DNA of 47,383 bases, from assembly GCF_015561195.1 (NCBI RefSeq), contig NZ_JADMSU010000011.1, positions 1 through 47,383 of the forward strand, read 5' to 3'. The translations under genes and the position numbers were made by a program. Shown here piece after piece: positions 1 to 8,341 of the stretch. The notes under the pieces were generated by a model. It did not search any database. It was not told the origin of the DNA and saw nothing but the letters and a program-made list of their open reading frames with translations. Within the stretch, counting starts at the first letter, position 1; every line of letters starts with the position of its first letter. Source of the stretch: Collinsella aerofaciens. Its GTDB lineage: Bacteria > Actinomycetota > Coriobacteriia > Coriobacteriales > Coriobacteriaceae.

Positions 1-97
1 TGTCCTTTCAGAACATTCCGCAGGACGCAAGAAGCCCTCGCCGCACGAAGTGCGCAGCGAGGGCTTCTTGCATGTCCGAGGACGTTCTGAAAGGACA
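1..97. repeat. nested inverted repeat downstream of oppF
   Basis: Three sets of complementary arms are nested here. The outer arms TGTCCTTTCAGAAC (1-14) and its exact complement (84-97) are 14 bp. The inner arms GCAAGAAGCCCTCGC (27-41) and its complement (57-71) are 15 bp. An apical 5-bp stem (42-46/50-54) closes on a GAA loop. The element starts 30 bp beyond the oppF stop and begins exactly at the window edge, so more may lie to its left. The inner part can serve as a terminator, but a plain terminator does not need the outer arms. It could also be a small mobile palindromic repeat. Confidence 0.8.
27..71 (-). terminator. probable terminator of the opp operon
   Basis: A perfect 15-bp GC-rich stem lies about 55 bp after the oppF stop on the minus strand. 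There is no long T run after it; the T-rich part (CTTCTTGC) is within the stem. Placement after the last gene of the operon supports a terminator role. Confidence 0.55.
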
Positions 98-126
98 CTC
101 CAGCACGGGCCCGGCCAGCTCACCGA

Positions 127-1155
127 CTACAGGTCGATGTGCGATTCCTTGATCGGGAACGGCTCCGCGAAGTGGCACGCGCAGCAGTGGCCCGGGGCAA
201 CTTCCTTAAACTCTGGAAGCTTCTCGGAGCAGATGCCCTGCGCGATCGGGCAGCGAGTGTGGAAACGGCAGCCCGACGGCGGATCCAGCGGTGAGGGCGG
301 ATCGCCGGCAAGAATGATGCGCTTGCGGGTCTTCTGGATATCAGGATCGGGAACCGGCACGGCAGACAGCAGCGACTGCGTGTACGGATGGTGAGGCTCG
401 CTATAGAGCGTCTTCCAGTCCGAAACCTCGACCATCTTACCTAGATACATAACGGCAACACGGTCGGAGATATGCTGCACGACAGAGAGGTCGTGAGCAA
501 TGAAGAGATAGGCCGTACCGAACTTGTCCTGGAGCTCCTTAAGAAGGTTCAGAACCTGGGCCTGAATGGATACGTCAAGTGCAGAGACAGGCTCGTCGCA
601 GATGATCAGCTTGGGCTTCAGAGCGAACGCGCGGGCGATGCCGACACGCTGACGCTGACCGCCCGAGAACTCGTGCGGGTAGCGGTTGATGTGCTCGGGG
701 TTCAGGCCGACGACGTCTAGCAGCTCACGGACGCGCTCAATGCGCTCCTCCTTGGTACCCACGCCATGGATGGTCATGGGCTCGGAGACGATCTCGCCGA
801 TGGTCATACGAGGATTGAGCGAAGCGTAAGGATCCTGGAAGATAAACTGCATCTCGCGACGCATGTCCTTGATCTCATGCTTGCTCATCTCGGCAACATC
901 TTTGCCCTGGAAGAACACCTTACCGGCAGTCGGCTTGGTCAGACGCATGATGGTGCGGCCCGTGGTGGACTTACCGCAACCAGACTCGCCGACCAGACCA
1001 AAGGTCTCGCCCGGATAAATCTCAAAAGAGATGTCATTTACAGCAGAGACGACGCGCTTGGAAAAACGCTTGGCGAACATGCCGGACTCTGCGGGGAACT
1101 CCTTAGAGAGGTGCTCGACCTTCAGCAGCGGAGTACGCTCGTTATTGTCTGCCAT
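127..1155 (-). CDS. oppF: oligopeptide ABC transporter, ATP-binding protein OppF
   Basis: This is one of two ATPase subunits that power import of oligopeptides through OppBC at the cytoplasmic membrane (342 aa). Walker A GESGCGKS is near residues 56-63, the signature FSGGQ at 163-167, Walker B LIICDE at 183-188 and the H-loop histidine at 221. The C-terminal oligopeptide-transporter domain keeps its cysteines (C296, C302, C309 and a later C324/C325 pair), as in typical OppD/OppF proteins. Its ATG follows the oppD stop directly with no spacer, so the two are probably translationally coupled. It is the last gene of oppABCDF. Peptide preference cannot be read from the sequence; a Dpp-type role is the alternative. 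Confidence 0.93.
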   Translation of the reverse strand: MADNNERTPLLKVEHLSKEFPAESGMFAKRFSKRVVSAVNDISFEIYPGETFGLVGESGCGKSTTGRTIMRLTKPTAGKVFFQGKDVAEMSKHEIKDMRREMQFIFQDPYASLNPRMTIGEIVSEPMTIHGVGTKEERIERVRELLDVVGLNPEHINRYPHEFSGGQRQRVGIARAFALKPKLIICDEPVSALDVSIQAQVLNLLKELQDKFGTAYLFIAHDLSVVQHISDRVAVMYLGKMVEVSDWKTLYSEPHHPYTQSLLSAVPVPDPDIQKTRKRIILAGDPPSPLDPPSGCRFHTRCPIAQGICSEKLPEFKEVAPGHCCACHFAEPFPIKESHIDL

Positions 1156-2247
1156 TTACGCCTCGCCTCCCTTCTTGGAATCCTTGCGCGTACGGGACGT
1201 CTCAGGAGCGTTCTTGAGGAACTCGGGGTCACCGGAGTAGTGGCACGCAGAGTAGTGACCAGACTCGGTGACAACGCGCTCGGGGCGCTGCTTGCGGCAC
1301 TTGTCCGTCGCATAGGGGCAGCGAGGAGAGAAGACGCAACCCTCAGGCAGGTTCATGAGCGAAGGCGGGTTGCCGTGAATCGGCGTAAGCGGCTTCTTCT
1401 CCTCGATGGCCTGCTCCGGAATGGAACGAATAAGACCCCAGGTGTAGGGATGGCGGCTCTCGTAGAAGATTTCCTCAGCAGTACCGAACTCGACGGGACG
1501 GCCGGCGTACATAACCATGATCTTATCGGCCATATCGGCGACAACACCCAGGTCGTGGGTGATCATGATGATGGCGTTGCCGTTCTTCTCCTGCATCTCC
1601 TGCATAAGCTCAATAATCTGAGCCTGGATGGTAACGTCCAGAGCAGTCGTGGGCTCGTCGGCAATCAGAATATCGGGGTCGCAGGCAAGAGCCATGGCGA
1701 TCATGACGCGCTGACGCATACCGCCGGAGAACTGGTGCGGATACTCGTTGACGCGCTTCTCGGGCTCGGGAATACCGACGAGGTCCAAAAGCTCGGTGGC
1801 GCGCTTGAGCGCCTCCTGCTTGGAGTAACCACGGTGCAGACGAAGGCCCTCGCCCACCTGCTTGCCGATCTTGTAGACCGGGTTCAGGGAGGTCATAGGA
1901 TCCTGGAAGATCATAGCGATGTCGTTACCGCGAATGTGTTGCATCTCTTCCTCGGTCATCTCGAGGATAGAACGGCCGCGGTAGCGAACGTCACCGCCCT
2001 CAATCTTTCCCGGAGGCATCGAGATAAGGCCCATGATGGTCATGGCGGTCACGGACTTACCGGAGCCGGACTCGCCGACGACGCCCAGGGTCTCACCGCG
2101 ATCGAGCGTGTAGGAGACACCGTCGACAGCGCGAACGACGCCATCCTCGGTGTGGAAATACATCTTAAGGTCATCGACCTCGAGCAGATGCTGGCCCTCG
2201 GGAACCGGCTGGTCCTTCAGGTCCACATAGTTCTTGTTCTTCTTCAT
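1156..2247 (-). CDS. oppD: oligopeptide ABC transporter, ATP-binding protein OppD
   Basis: This is the second ATPase subunit of the Opp importer (363 aa). Walker A GESGSGKS is near residues 58-65. An FSGGMRQRV signature, a DEPTTALD Walker B region and a THDLG switch follow. The C-terminal domain carries the usual cysteine pattern [12 protein letters not shown]. About the first 20 residues are a charged extension before the ABC domain. The start ATG lies 2 bp after the oppC stop, with AAGG immediately upstream and a second AGGA-like element further out. The gene sits tightly between oppC and oppF, which fits a single polycistronic message. Confidence 0.93.
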   Translation of the reverse strand: MKKNKNYVDLKDQPVPEGQHLLEVDDLKMYFHTEDGVVRAVDGVSYTLDRGETLGVVGESGSGKSVTAMTIMGLISMPPGKIEGGDVRYRGRSILEMTEEEMQHIRGNDIAMIFQDPMTSLNPVYKIGKQVGEGLRLHRGYSKQEALKRATELLDLVGIPEPEKRVNEYPHQFSGGMRQRVMIAMALACDPDILIADEPTTALDVTIQAQIIELMQEMQEKNGNAIIMITHDLGVVADMADKIMVMYAGRPVEFGTAEEIFYESRHPYTWGLIRSIPEQAIEEKKPLTPIHGNPPSLMNLPEGCVFSPRCPYATDKCRKQRPERVVTESGHYSACHYSGDPEFLKNAPETSRTRKDSKKGGEA

Positions 2248-2249
2248 CC

Positions 2250-3185
2250 TTATGCGTCCTTCATCTTGACGTCGAGGGCGTCGCGCAGACCGTCACCCAG
2301 CAGGGTGAAAGCGAGCACCGTCGAGAGAATTGCCAGACCGGGCATGATCATCATCCAGGGAGCAGTCAGAAGATACTGCTGACCGTCCTGAATCATGGAG
2401 CCCCACGAAGGCGTAGGCGGAATAACGCCCATGCCGAGGAAGGACAGAGCGGACTCGGTCAAAATGGCACCACCAATGTTCATGGTCGCGTAGACCACGA
2501 TGGAGGCGACGGAGTTCGGGAAGATGTGACGCACGACGATACGAGCATCAGATGCACCCATCGCACGCGCAGCGTCAACATAGTCGTTTTCCTTGACCGT
2601 CAAGATTGCGGAGCGGAAGACACGCGCAATCGAAGGCCAGCCGAGAATACCGATGGCGATAAAGACGTTCTGAAGACCACGGCCGATAACGGCGATCATG
2701 GCGACAACGAACAGCACGTACGGGAACGCCAGGAAGATATCCGCACAGCGCATGATGATCGTATCCCAGATGCCGCCGTAGAAACCGGCCAGGGCGCCCA
2801 TGACCAGACCGATCAACGTTGAGATCGCGGTGGCCATAATACCGACGGAAAGCGAAACACGTGCACCGTAGATAACGCGGACGAGAATGTCACGGCCAAG
2901 GGCGTCAGTGCCAAACGGATGCTCTGCACACGGAGCCAGCAGCGACGTCTCGGCCATGGTGGTCGAATCGGAAGCCGTCGGCGAACCGAGCCAAGGCTTA
3001 GCCCACAGATCGGCGGTCAGGGCAACCAAAACGACGATGATAATCCAGCAGACACCGATAACGGCGAGCTTGTTTTTACGAAGACGCTTAAAAGCGTCGC
3101 CCCACAGCGTGCGGGACTTGGCGGGAGCAGATGCGGCCTTGGTGGCGGTAGCCTGCTCCTGAGACTGAGAATCAGTTTCCTGCAT
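2250..3185 (-). CDS. oppC: oligopeptide ABC transporter, permease OppC
   Basis: This membrane permease forms half of the Opp translocation channel (311 aa). A roughly 35-residue cytoplasmic N-terminus precedes a first membrane segment (AVIGVCWIIIVVLVAL). Next come the FGTDALGRDILVRV motif typical of OppC/DppC and four or five further membrane segments. The EAA loop that contacts the ATPases is visible around DAARAMGASDARIVVRH. The start ATG has a good GGGAGG-type ribosome binding site. It lies 14 bp downstream of oppB. Confidence 0.94.
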   Translation of the reverse strand: MQETDSQSQEQATATKAASAPAKSRTLWGDAFKRLRKNKLAVIGVCWIIIVVLVALTADLWAKPWLGSPTASDSTTMAETSLLAPCAEHPFGTDALGRDILVRVIYGARVSLSVGIMATAISTLIGLVMGALAGFYGGIWDTIIMRCADIFLAFPYVLFVVAMIAVIGRGLQNVFIAIGILGWPSIARVFRSAILTVKENDYVDAARAMGASDARIVVRHIFPNSVASIVVYATMNIGGAILTESALSFLGMGVIPPTPSWGSMIQDGQQYLLTAPWMMIMPGLAILSTVLAFTLLGDGLRDALDVKMKDA

Positions 3186-3199
3186 GAGACGTACCTCCC

Positions 3200-4237
3200 T
3201 TAGGCCTTATCCGACGGACCGCCAAGGCGGATGCGCGGGTCGAGGAATGCATAGCTAATGTCGACGAGCAGGTTGATCACCATGACGACGACAACGATGA
3301 GCGTAACGCCGCCCATAACGATGGGCCAGTCACGCATGCTAATAGCGCGATAGACCTCATAGCCGATACCGGGCCAGTTAAAGACCGTCTCGGTCAGGAT
3401 GGCGCCCGAAAGCATGCCGCCAAAGTCGACACCAATATAGGTAACGACGGGGATGAGTGCATTCTTAAGCGCATGCTTGATGATGATCGCGCGATTGGAG
3501 AGACCCTTGGCCTTTGCCGTACGGATGTAATCCTGGTTCATGACGTCAAGCAACTGCGAGCGCATGATGCGGGCAGCATAGGCGGTCGAAACCGAAGCCA
3601 GCGTAATGGTCGGAAGCACATAGTGCATCCAATCCTGATACTGAGAGCTGGAACCGCCGGCACCCGAAATCGGCATGGAAAATGCGCCGCCGGTGGCATC
3701 CTTGAGGATGACGCCAAAGAACAGCTGCAGCAACATACCGAGCCAGAAGGCCGGGACAGCAACGAGGATCGACGTGGTGAGCGTAACCAAAATATCCCAG
3801 AAGGAATAACGCTTTACCGCCGAAATGATACCCGCACCGATACCCATAATTGCCTCGAGCACGATAGCGCACGCGGCAAGTTTGACCGTATACGGATACT
3901 TCTGGGCAAAGATTTCCGTAACCGGCAGCTTACGCTGGTACGAATTACCCAGATCGCCATGAAGCAGACCGTTCATGTAATACAGATAACGGTCTACAAG
4001 CGACGTCTGAACGGGATCGCCGTTCTCGTCAAGGATCGCGTTGCCGTCCTCGTCCGTCTGGACCAGGTGATAGCGCACGCGAAGTTGAAGCTCTACCTCG
4101 GGGGACAGAGCCTTGTCTCCACCGATCAGCTTGATCGGATCTCCCGGCACGATATTCTGGAGGGCGAACAGAATCAGCGTGACGCCCAAAAACACCGGGA
4201 TGAACTGAAGCACACGTTTAACGATGTACTTACCCAT
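3200..4237 (-). CDS. oppB: oligopeptide ABC transporter, permease OppB
   Basis: This is the partner permease of OppC (345 aa). It starts with the characteristic MGKYIVKRVLQFIPVFLGV first membrane segment and NIVPGDP motif of OppB/DppB proteins. A periplasmic segment of about 60 residues follows, then five more membrane segments. The EAA loop is near RTAKAKGLSNRAIIIKHALK. The ATG is preceded by GGGGAG. A 156-bp gap containing a strong stem-loop (4268-4297) separates it from oppA, a layout that usually lets the binding protein be made in excess over the membrane subunits. Confidence 0.94.
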   Translation of the reverse strand: MGKYIVKRVLQFIPVFLGVTLILFALQNIVPGDPIKLIGGDKALSPEVELQLRVRYHLVQTDEDGNAILDENGDPVQTSLVDRYLYYMNGLLHGDLGNSYQRKLPVTEIFAQKYPYTVKLAACAIVLEAIMGIGAGIISAVKRYSFWDILVTLTTSILVAVPAFWLGMLLQLFFGVILKDATGGAFSMPISGAGGSSSQYQDWMHYVLPTITLASVSTAYAARIMRSQLLDVMNQDYIRTAKAKGLSNRAIIIKHALKNALIPVVTYIGVDFGGMLSGAILTETVFNWPGIGYEVYRAISMRDWPIVMGGVTLIVVVVMVINLLVDISYAFLDPRIRLGGPSDKA

Positions 4238-4267
4238 ACCACTCCCCTATCTAGGGATTAACCTAAA

Positions 4268-4297
4268 TGGGATGCCGATCGCCAGACCGGCATCCCA
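4268..4297 (-). terminator. stem-loop between oppA and oppB, probable attenuator
   Basis: TGGGATGCCG (4268-4277) pairs perfectly with CGGCATCCCA (4288-4297) across a 10-nt loop, followed on the minus strand by a short TTT. Position and strength suggest partial termination or 3'-end protection of oppA mRNA. The rest of 4238-4393 shows nothing else I can name. Confidence 0.6.
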
Positions 4298-4393
4298 AAA
4301 TTACCATCAGCCAGTTTACCCCAGGTTAGGGGGAACTGTATGTTTCCCATGAGGTCTACGTAAATACTTGACCCTCACGGAAGCTGCAAACTC

Positions 4394-6070
4394 TTAGGCG
4401 AGCTCAGCGGTACCCAGATCGGCGTGCTTCTGCGGATCGACATAGAGGTGCTTGATGCGATCGGAGCCGGCGATGGTGTGCGTGTAGAACATCACCGGGA
4501 TGACCGGGCAGTCGGCAGCGACCATAGCGTCGGCCTCCTGCATCTTAGCGATACGCTCTTCGTCGTCAACCGTGGTACGAGCCTCGTCAACCTTAGCGTC
4601 GAACTCGGGGTTGTTGTAACCAGAGCGGTTGTCGCCGCCGAGGGAGTCGGAGTGGAACAGCGGGTACAGGAAGTTGTCCATGATCGGGTAGTCGGCGATC
4701 CAGCCCAGACGACCAAACTGATAGTTGAAGTTCTGATACTGCTCGAGCAGGGCAGACCACTCAGGGGTATCAGAAGTAGCGGTAACGCCCACCTTGGCGA
4801 GGTCGCCGATGATGGACTCCATGATCTCCTTGTGGCCACCATCCTGGTTGTAGGACAGGGTCACGTTGATGCCGCGGTCGCCGTTGGCGCCAGCAGGAGC
4901 GACCTTGTCGAGGTACTCGTTGGCCTTATCAACGTTGTACTCGCAGAACTCCCATGCGCCCTCCTTGTAGCCGGCGATTCCCGGAGGAACGATGCCGTCA
5001 GCGGGGGTACGAGTGCCCTTGAAGATGGTCTTGCAAATGGCCTCACGGTTGATGGCCAGGGAGATGCCCCTGCGCAGGTCGGCGTTGTTGAACGGCTCGG
5101 CCGTGTTGTTGCACGTCAGATAGTACGTGGAAGGCTCGGCGCCGAGCAGCATGCGCTCGCCGTCACCCATGGTGTAGCCGTCCTTAGACACGCCGCGATC
5201 CTTCTTGGCGGCGTCGATCTGAGCAACGGGAACGTCGCAGACATCGAGGTTACCGGCCTGGAACTCCTTGTAAGCGGTCTCCATGTCCTTGATGACCTGG
5301 AAGTGGATGCCATCGATCTTGGCCTTGTCGCCATAGTAATCGTCGAACTTCTTGAGGTTGATCTCCTGACCATCCTCCCACTTGCCGTCCATCATGAACG
5401 GGCCGTTACCGACCGGGGCAAGGTAGAAGCTCTTGACATCGGACTCGGCGCACTCGGGAACCGGGGCCAGAGCCGGGTGAGAGGCGACGAAGGGGAAGTC
5501 GGCGTAAGCGGAAGACAGCTTGACGACGAGGGTCTCATCGTCGGGGCAGGTAACACCGCTGAGCTCAGTAGCGTTACCGGCAAGCAGGTCATCATAGCCC
5601 TCGACCATGGAAAGGTGATAGGAGACCTCGGAAGGGCCGTACTCGGTAGCGATGGCCGACTTGGTGTTAACCAGACGCTCCCAACCGAGCTTGAAGGACT
5701 TGGAGGTAACGTCGTCACCGTTGTGGAACTTGGCCTTCTTGATCTTGAAGGTGAACTCGGTGGCGTCGTCGTTGGCCTCGAAGGACTCGCAAGCCAGCGG
5801 GACAATCTCGCCCTTCTCGTTGTCGTAGGTAGTCAGAGCGTCGAACAGCTGGTAGTTGACCTGAGTGCCCTGATCCTCCTGGACGTTGTAGGGGTCGATG
5901 CAGACCGGGTTGTTGATGTAGAAGTTCAGCGTCGAACCGGACTCAGAACCGGAAGCGTCGCCGCCCTTCTTGCCGCATGCGGCAAGAAAAGCCATGGAGC
6001 TCGCAGCAAGGGTACCGCCGACAAAGGCGCGACGACCCATAACGGGCTGGTGGAACATAGAATCAGCCAT
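4394..6070 (-). CDS. oppA: oligopeptide-binding lipoprotein OppA
   Basis: This extracytoplasmic solute-binding protein belongs to the peptide/nickel family (558 aa). It delivers oligopeptides to OppBC. The N-terminus has a twin-arginine (R13-R14), a hydrophobic stretch and the lipobox LAAC with C32, so it is probably exported by Tat and anchored as a lipoprotein. A GS-rich linker follows. Family features are seen along the mature part, for example PVGNGPF and an NREAICKTIF helix region. The start is fixed by AAGGAGG (6076-6082), five bases upstream. It heads oppABCDF. Confidence 0.93.
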   Translation of the reverse strand: MADSMFHQPVMGRRAFVGGTLAASSMAFLAACGKKGGDASGSESGSTLNFYINNPVCIDPYNVQEDQGTQVNYQLFDALTTYDNEKGEIVPLACESFEANDDATEFTFKIKKAKFHNGDDVTSKSFKLGWERLVNTKSAIATEYGPSEVSYHLSMVEGYDDLLAGNATELSGVTCPDDETLVVKLSSAYADFPFVASHPALAPVPECAESDVKSFYLAPVGNGPFMMDGKWEDGQEINLKKFDDYYGDKAKIDGIHFQVIKDMETAYKEFQAGNLDVCDVPVAQIDAAKKDRGVSKDGYTMGDGERMLLGAEPSTYYLTCNNTAEPFNNADLRRGISLAINREAICKTIFKGTRTPADGIVPPGIAGYKEGAWEFCEYNVDKANEYLDKVAPAGANGDRGINVTLSYNQDGGHKEIMESIIGDLAKVGVTATSDTPEWSALLEQYQNFNYQFGRLGWIADYPIMDNFLYPLFHSDSLGGDNRSGYNNPEFDAKVDEARTTVDDEERIAKMQEADAMVAADCPVIPVMFYTHTIAGSDRIKHLYVDPQKHADLGTAELA

Positions 6071-6169
6071 GCCATCCTCCTTATGAGATAGGACAAAGAA
6101 ATGTTCAGTCGGACATATGTCGAGACAATCCGATCCGAACCATCAAAACGCCGCCCGCTGCTATGGCTG

Positions 6170-6198
6170 GTTATGCACAACAGGCCAACGTTTTGCAA
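6170..6198 (-). promoter_or_regulatory. candidate oppA promoter with AACGTTTT box in spacer
   Basis: On the minus strand TTGCAA (6193-6198) and CATAAC (6170-6175) are 17 bp apart, 4/6 each to sigma-70 consensus. The spacer and -35 edge contain AACGTTTT (6187-6194), also seen upstream of gap and satA. In the leader between this and oppA, GACATATGTC (6112-6121) is a perfect 10-bp palindrome. The promoter is a weak consensus match and no start site is known. Confidence 0.35.
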
Positions 6199-6311
6199 TA
6201 CAGTAGCGCATTTTATTCACGATTTGGGGCTAATTCCGGTTAACGGTCGAGAATTTCTTTAGTTGGGCGAAGTATGTGGGGATATTTTGACTCTGTTACA
6301 AGTCTGTAAAC

Positions 6312-6341
6312 AAAAAGGGCCCCGCACATGCGGGACCCTTT
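6312..6341 (-). terminator. rho-independent terminator of secG
   Basis: The minus strand carries AAAGGG(T)CCCGCA pairing with TGCGGG(G)CCCTTT, then TTTTT. It lies 23 bp after the secG stop, so secG is the last gene of the glycolytic block and oppA starts a separate unit. Confidence 0.85.
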
Positions 6342-6363
6342 ACAAACGCATATACGCCGATGC

Positions 6364-6618
6364 TTAGTAGCCGACGATGCCCTGCGGGAAGAAGAACATG
6401 CACAGCACGACGCACACGGCAAACACGACAGCCATGATGACGGTCAGGCGATCGAGGTTCTGCTCCATGACGCCCGTTGCAGAGCTGGAGTTATACAGCG
6501 AACTAGCGATCATATCCGAAACGCCGGTACCCTTACCGGAGTGCATCAGGACGAGAATCGTCAACGCCACGGCAGAGACAGCCCAAACGACAAACAGAAG
6601 AATCTGAAACGGACCCAT
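6364..6618 (-). CDS. secG: preprotein translocase subunit SecG
   Basis: This small membrane protein of the SecYEG channel helps protein export (84 aa). It has two membrane segments (about residues 5-23 and 58-77) joined by a loop with the family-typical LMHSGKGTGVSD motif. Here that loop ends in a serine-rich SSLYNSSSATG segment. Length is normal. The ATG has an AAGGAGC site upstream. Its place after gpmI/tpiA/pgk/gap matches other Actinobacteria, where secG closes the glycolytic cluster. A strong terminator stands between gpmI and secG, so secG probably has its own promoter in 6619-6722; I could not pick one out. Confidence 0.93.
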   Translation of the reverse strand: MGPFQILLFVVWAVSAVALTILVLMHSGKGTGVSDMIASSLYNSSSATGVMEQNLDRLTVIMAVVFAVCVVLCMFFFPQGIVGY

Positions 6619-6685
6619 AGATAAGCTCCTTAATAGAACAATTCAAACTCCAGTACTGTACCACAACCCCCAGCACTCCCCCACC

Positions 6686-6714
6686 TGCCATTTGGGGACG
6701 GGGTAGAAATGGCA
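6686..6714. repeat. small palindromic element (TGCCATTT...AAATGGCA)
   Basis: Eight-bp arms TGCCATTT (6686-6693) and AAATGGCA (6707-6714) enclose a G-rich loop, GGGGACGGGGTAGA. The form resembles REP-type intergenic palindromes, which I believe occur widely in Coriobacteriia. Only one copy is present in this window. Confidence 0.45.
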
Positions 6715-6722
6715 GAAATACC

Positions 6723-6757
6723 AAAAAGGGGGTTGTCCGGTTGTGGACAACCCCCTT
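6723..6757 (-). terminator. rho-independent terminator of the pgk-tpiA-gpmI unit
   Basis: An 11-bp perfect stem, GGGGGTTGTCC (6728-6738) with GGACAACCCCC (6745-6755), is followed on the minus strand by TTTTT. It starts 26 bp beyond the gpmI stop. This is a textbook intrinsic terminator. Confidence 0.92.
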
Positions 6758-6782
6758 ACTAGAAAACGGTATTTGTTTTCTA

Positions 6783-8336
6783 TTAGGCCTCGGTGGCGAG
6801 TACGCGACCCGTCATCTCGGCGGAAGGCTCAATGCCAGCCATGGTGAGCATGGTCGGAGCGATATCGGAAAGACGGCCGTCCTCAATACCGGTGAGCTGC
6901 GCCTTCTCATCAACGATGATGAACGGCACACGGTTGGTGGTGTGGGCCGTAAACGGATGCTTGGAACCGTCGGAAGCAACGTCAAACATGTGATCGGCGT
7001 TGCCATGGTCGGCGGTAATCAGCGCAAAGCCGCCCTTAGCGAGAATCGCCGGGACAACCTTGGACAGAGCATCGTCAACAGCCTCGACGGCCTTAACGGC
7101 GGCGTCGAAGACACCAGTGTGACCAACCATGTCGCAGTTCGCGAAGTTCACGATGTAGAAATCAGCGCGATCCTCGCTAATAGCGGCGACGAGCTTCTCG
7201 GTAACCTCGGGAGCGCTCATCTCGGGCTGCAGATCGTAGGTAGCGACCTTGGGGGAAGCGACGAGCACGCGCTCCTCGCCCTCCTTGGGCTCCTCGATGC
7301 CGCCGTTGAGGAAGAACGTCACATGGGCGTACTTCTCAGTCTCGGCGGTGTGCAGCTGCTTCAGGCCGTTGGCGGCGATAACGTCGGCCAGAACGTTCTC
7401 GGGGAACGTCTTGGGGAAGGCGACCTCGACGTCAAACGTCGGATCGTACTCGGTCATCGTCACAAAGTGCGAAAGCTTAATCTGCTCGCGCTCAAAGCCG
7501 TCGAACTCCTTGTCCGTGAACACGCGGGTCATCTGACGAGCGCGGTCGGGACGGAAGTTGAAGAAGATGGCCGCGTCGCCCTCGTGAATGCCCTCGTTGT
7601 GGGCAGCGAAGGGCTCGACGAACTCGTCGCCGCGCGGATCCTTCTCGTAGTAGGCCTTGATACCGGCAACGGGGTCGGTATCGGCATCGGACGCGTTGAC
7701 CATGACGTCGTAGGCGCGCTGGATGCGCTCCCAACGGTTGTCGCGGTCCATGGCCCAATAGCGGCCCGAAACGGTGGCAACGCGAGCGTCGCAACCGGTC
7801 TCCTCGGAGATCTTAGCCAGGAAGGCGCAGAACTCGCTCATGTAGCCGGCACCGGACTGCGGGTCAACGTCGCGGCCATCCATGAAGGCGTGGACGCGAA
7901 CGGTCTTGACGCCATGCTGGGCAGCCATCTTGACCAGAGCCTCGACGTGGTTCATGTGAGAATGAACACCGCCAGGGCTCATAAGGCCCATGAGGTGCAG
8001 GGTCTTGCCTTCGGCCTTGACATCGTCCATAGCCTTGACGAAGACCTCGTTCTTGGCGATGGAGCCGTCCTTGATGGCGTTGTTGATGCGCGAAAGCTCC
8101 TGGAACACGATGCGGCCGGCACCGATGTTGAGGTGGCCCACCTCGGAGTTGCCCATCTGACCGTCGGGAAGGCCCACGTCCTCGCCCGAAGCACCGAGCG
8201 TGGTGTGAGGATACTTCTCGTACAGGCTATCAAGGAAGGGCGTCTTGGCAGCGGCGACGGCGTTCTCGCCATCGGCCGGAGCAAGGCCGCAGCCGTCCAT
8301 GATGATCAGGAGTGCAGGAAGATGACGCTGTGCCAT
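6783..8336 (-). CDS. gpmI: 2,3-bisphosphoglycerate-independent phosphoglycerate mutase
   Basis: This enzyme interconverts 3- and 2-phosphoglycerate in glycolysis without a bisphosphoglycerate cofactor, using two Mn ions (517 aa, normal length). It belongs to the alkaline-phosphatase superfamily. D14 (IIMDGCG) and the nucleophile S64 within GNSEVGH are present. The phosphotransferase metal ligands near the C-terminus are visible in LITADHGNAD. It follows tpiA by 5 bp and ends the pgk-tpiA-gpmI message before a strong terminator. Many Actinobacteria use the cofactor-dependent mutase elsewhere in the genome, so gpmI within this cluster is a lineage feature. Confidence 0.95.
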   Translation of the reverse strand: MAQRHLPALLIIMDGCGLAPADGENAVAAAKTPFLDSLYEKYPHTTLGASGEDVGLPDGQMGNSEVGHLNIGAGRIVFQELSRINNAIKDGSIAKNEVFVKAMDDVKAEGKTLHLMGLMSPGGVHSHMNHVEALVKMAAQHGVKTVRVHAFMDGRDVDPQSGAGYMSEFCAFLAKISEETGCDARVATVSGRYWAMDRDNRWERIQRAYDVMVNASDADTDPVAGIKAYYEKDPRGDEFVEPFAAHNEGIHEGDAAIFFNFRPDRARQMTRVFTDKEFDGFEREQIKLSHFVTMTEYDPTFDVEVAFPKTFPENVLADVIAANGLKQLHTAETEKYAHVTFFLNGGIEEPKEGEERVLVASPKVATYDLQPEMSAPEVTEKLVAAISEDRADFYIVNFANCDMVGHTGVFDAAVKAVEAVDDALSKVVPAILAKGGFALITADHGNADHMFDVASDGSKHPFTAHTTNRVPFIIVDEKAQLTGIEDGRLSDIAPTMLTMAGIEPSAEMTGRVLATEA

Positions 8337-8341
8337 ATGTC

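Noticed and set aside
766-2382. A 538-codon open frame on the plus strand opposite oppF/oppD
   Set aside because: Shadow of the Opp ATPases with repetitive leucine/aspartate-rich sequence and no family features.
4394-6070. OppA and SatA as duplicates
   Set aside because: Both are Tat lipoproteins of the peptide-binding family but share only family-level similarity; each belongs to its own transporter type.
6112-6121. GACATATGTC palindrome in the oppA leader as a regulator site
   Set aside because: A 10-bp palindrome alone is too common to claim; noted only within the oppA promoter entry.
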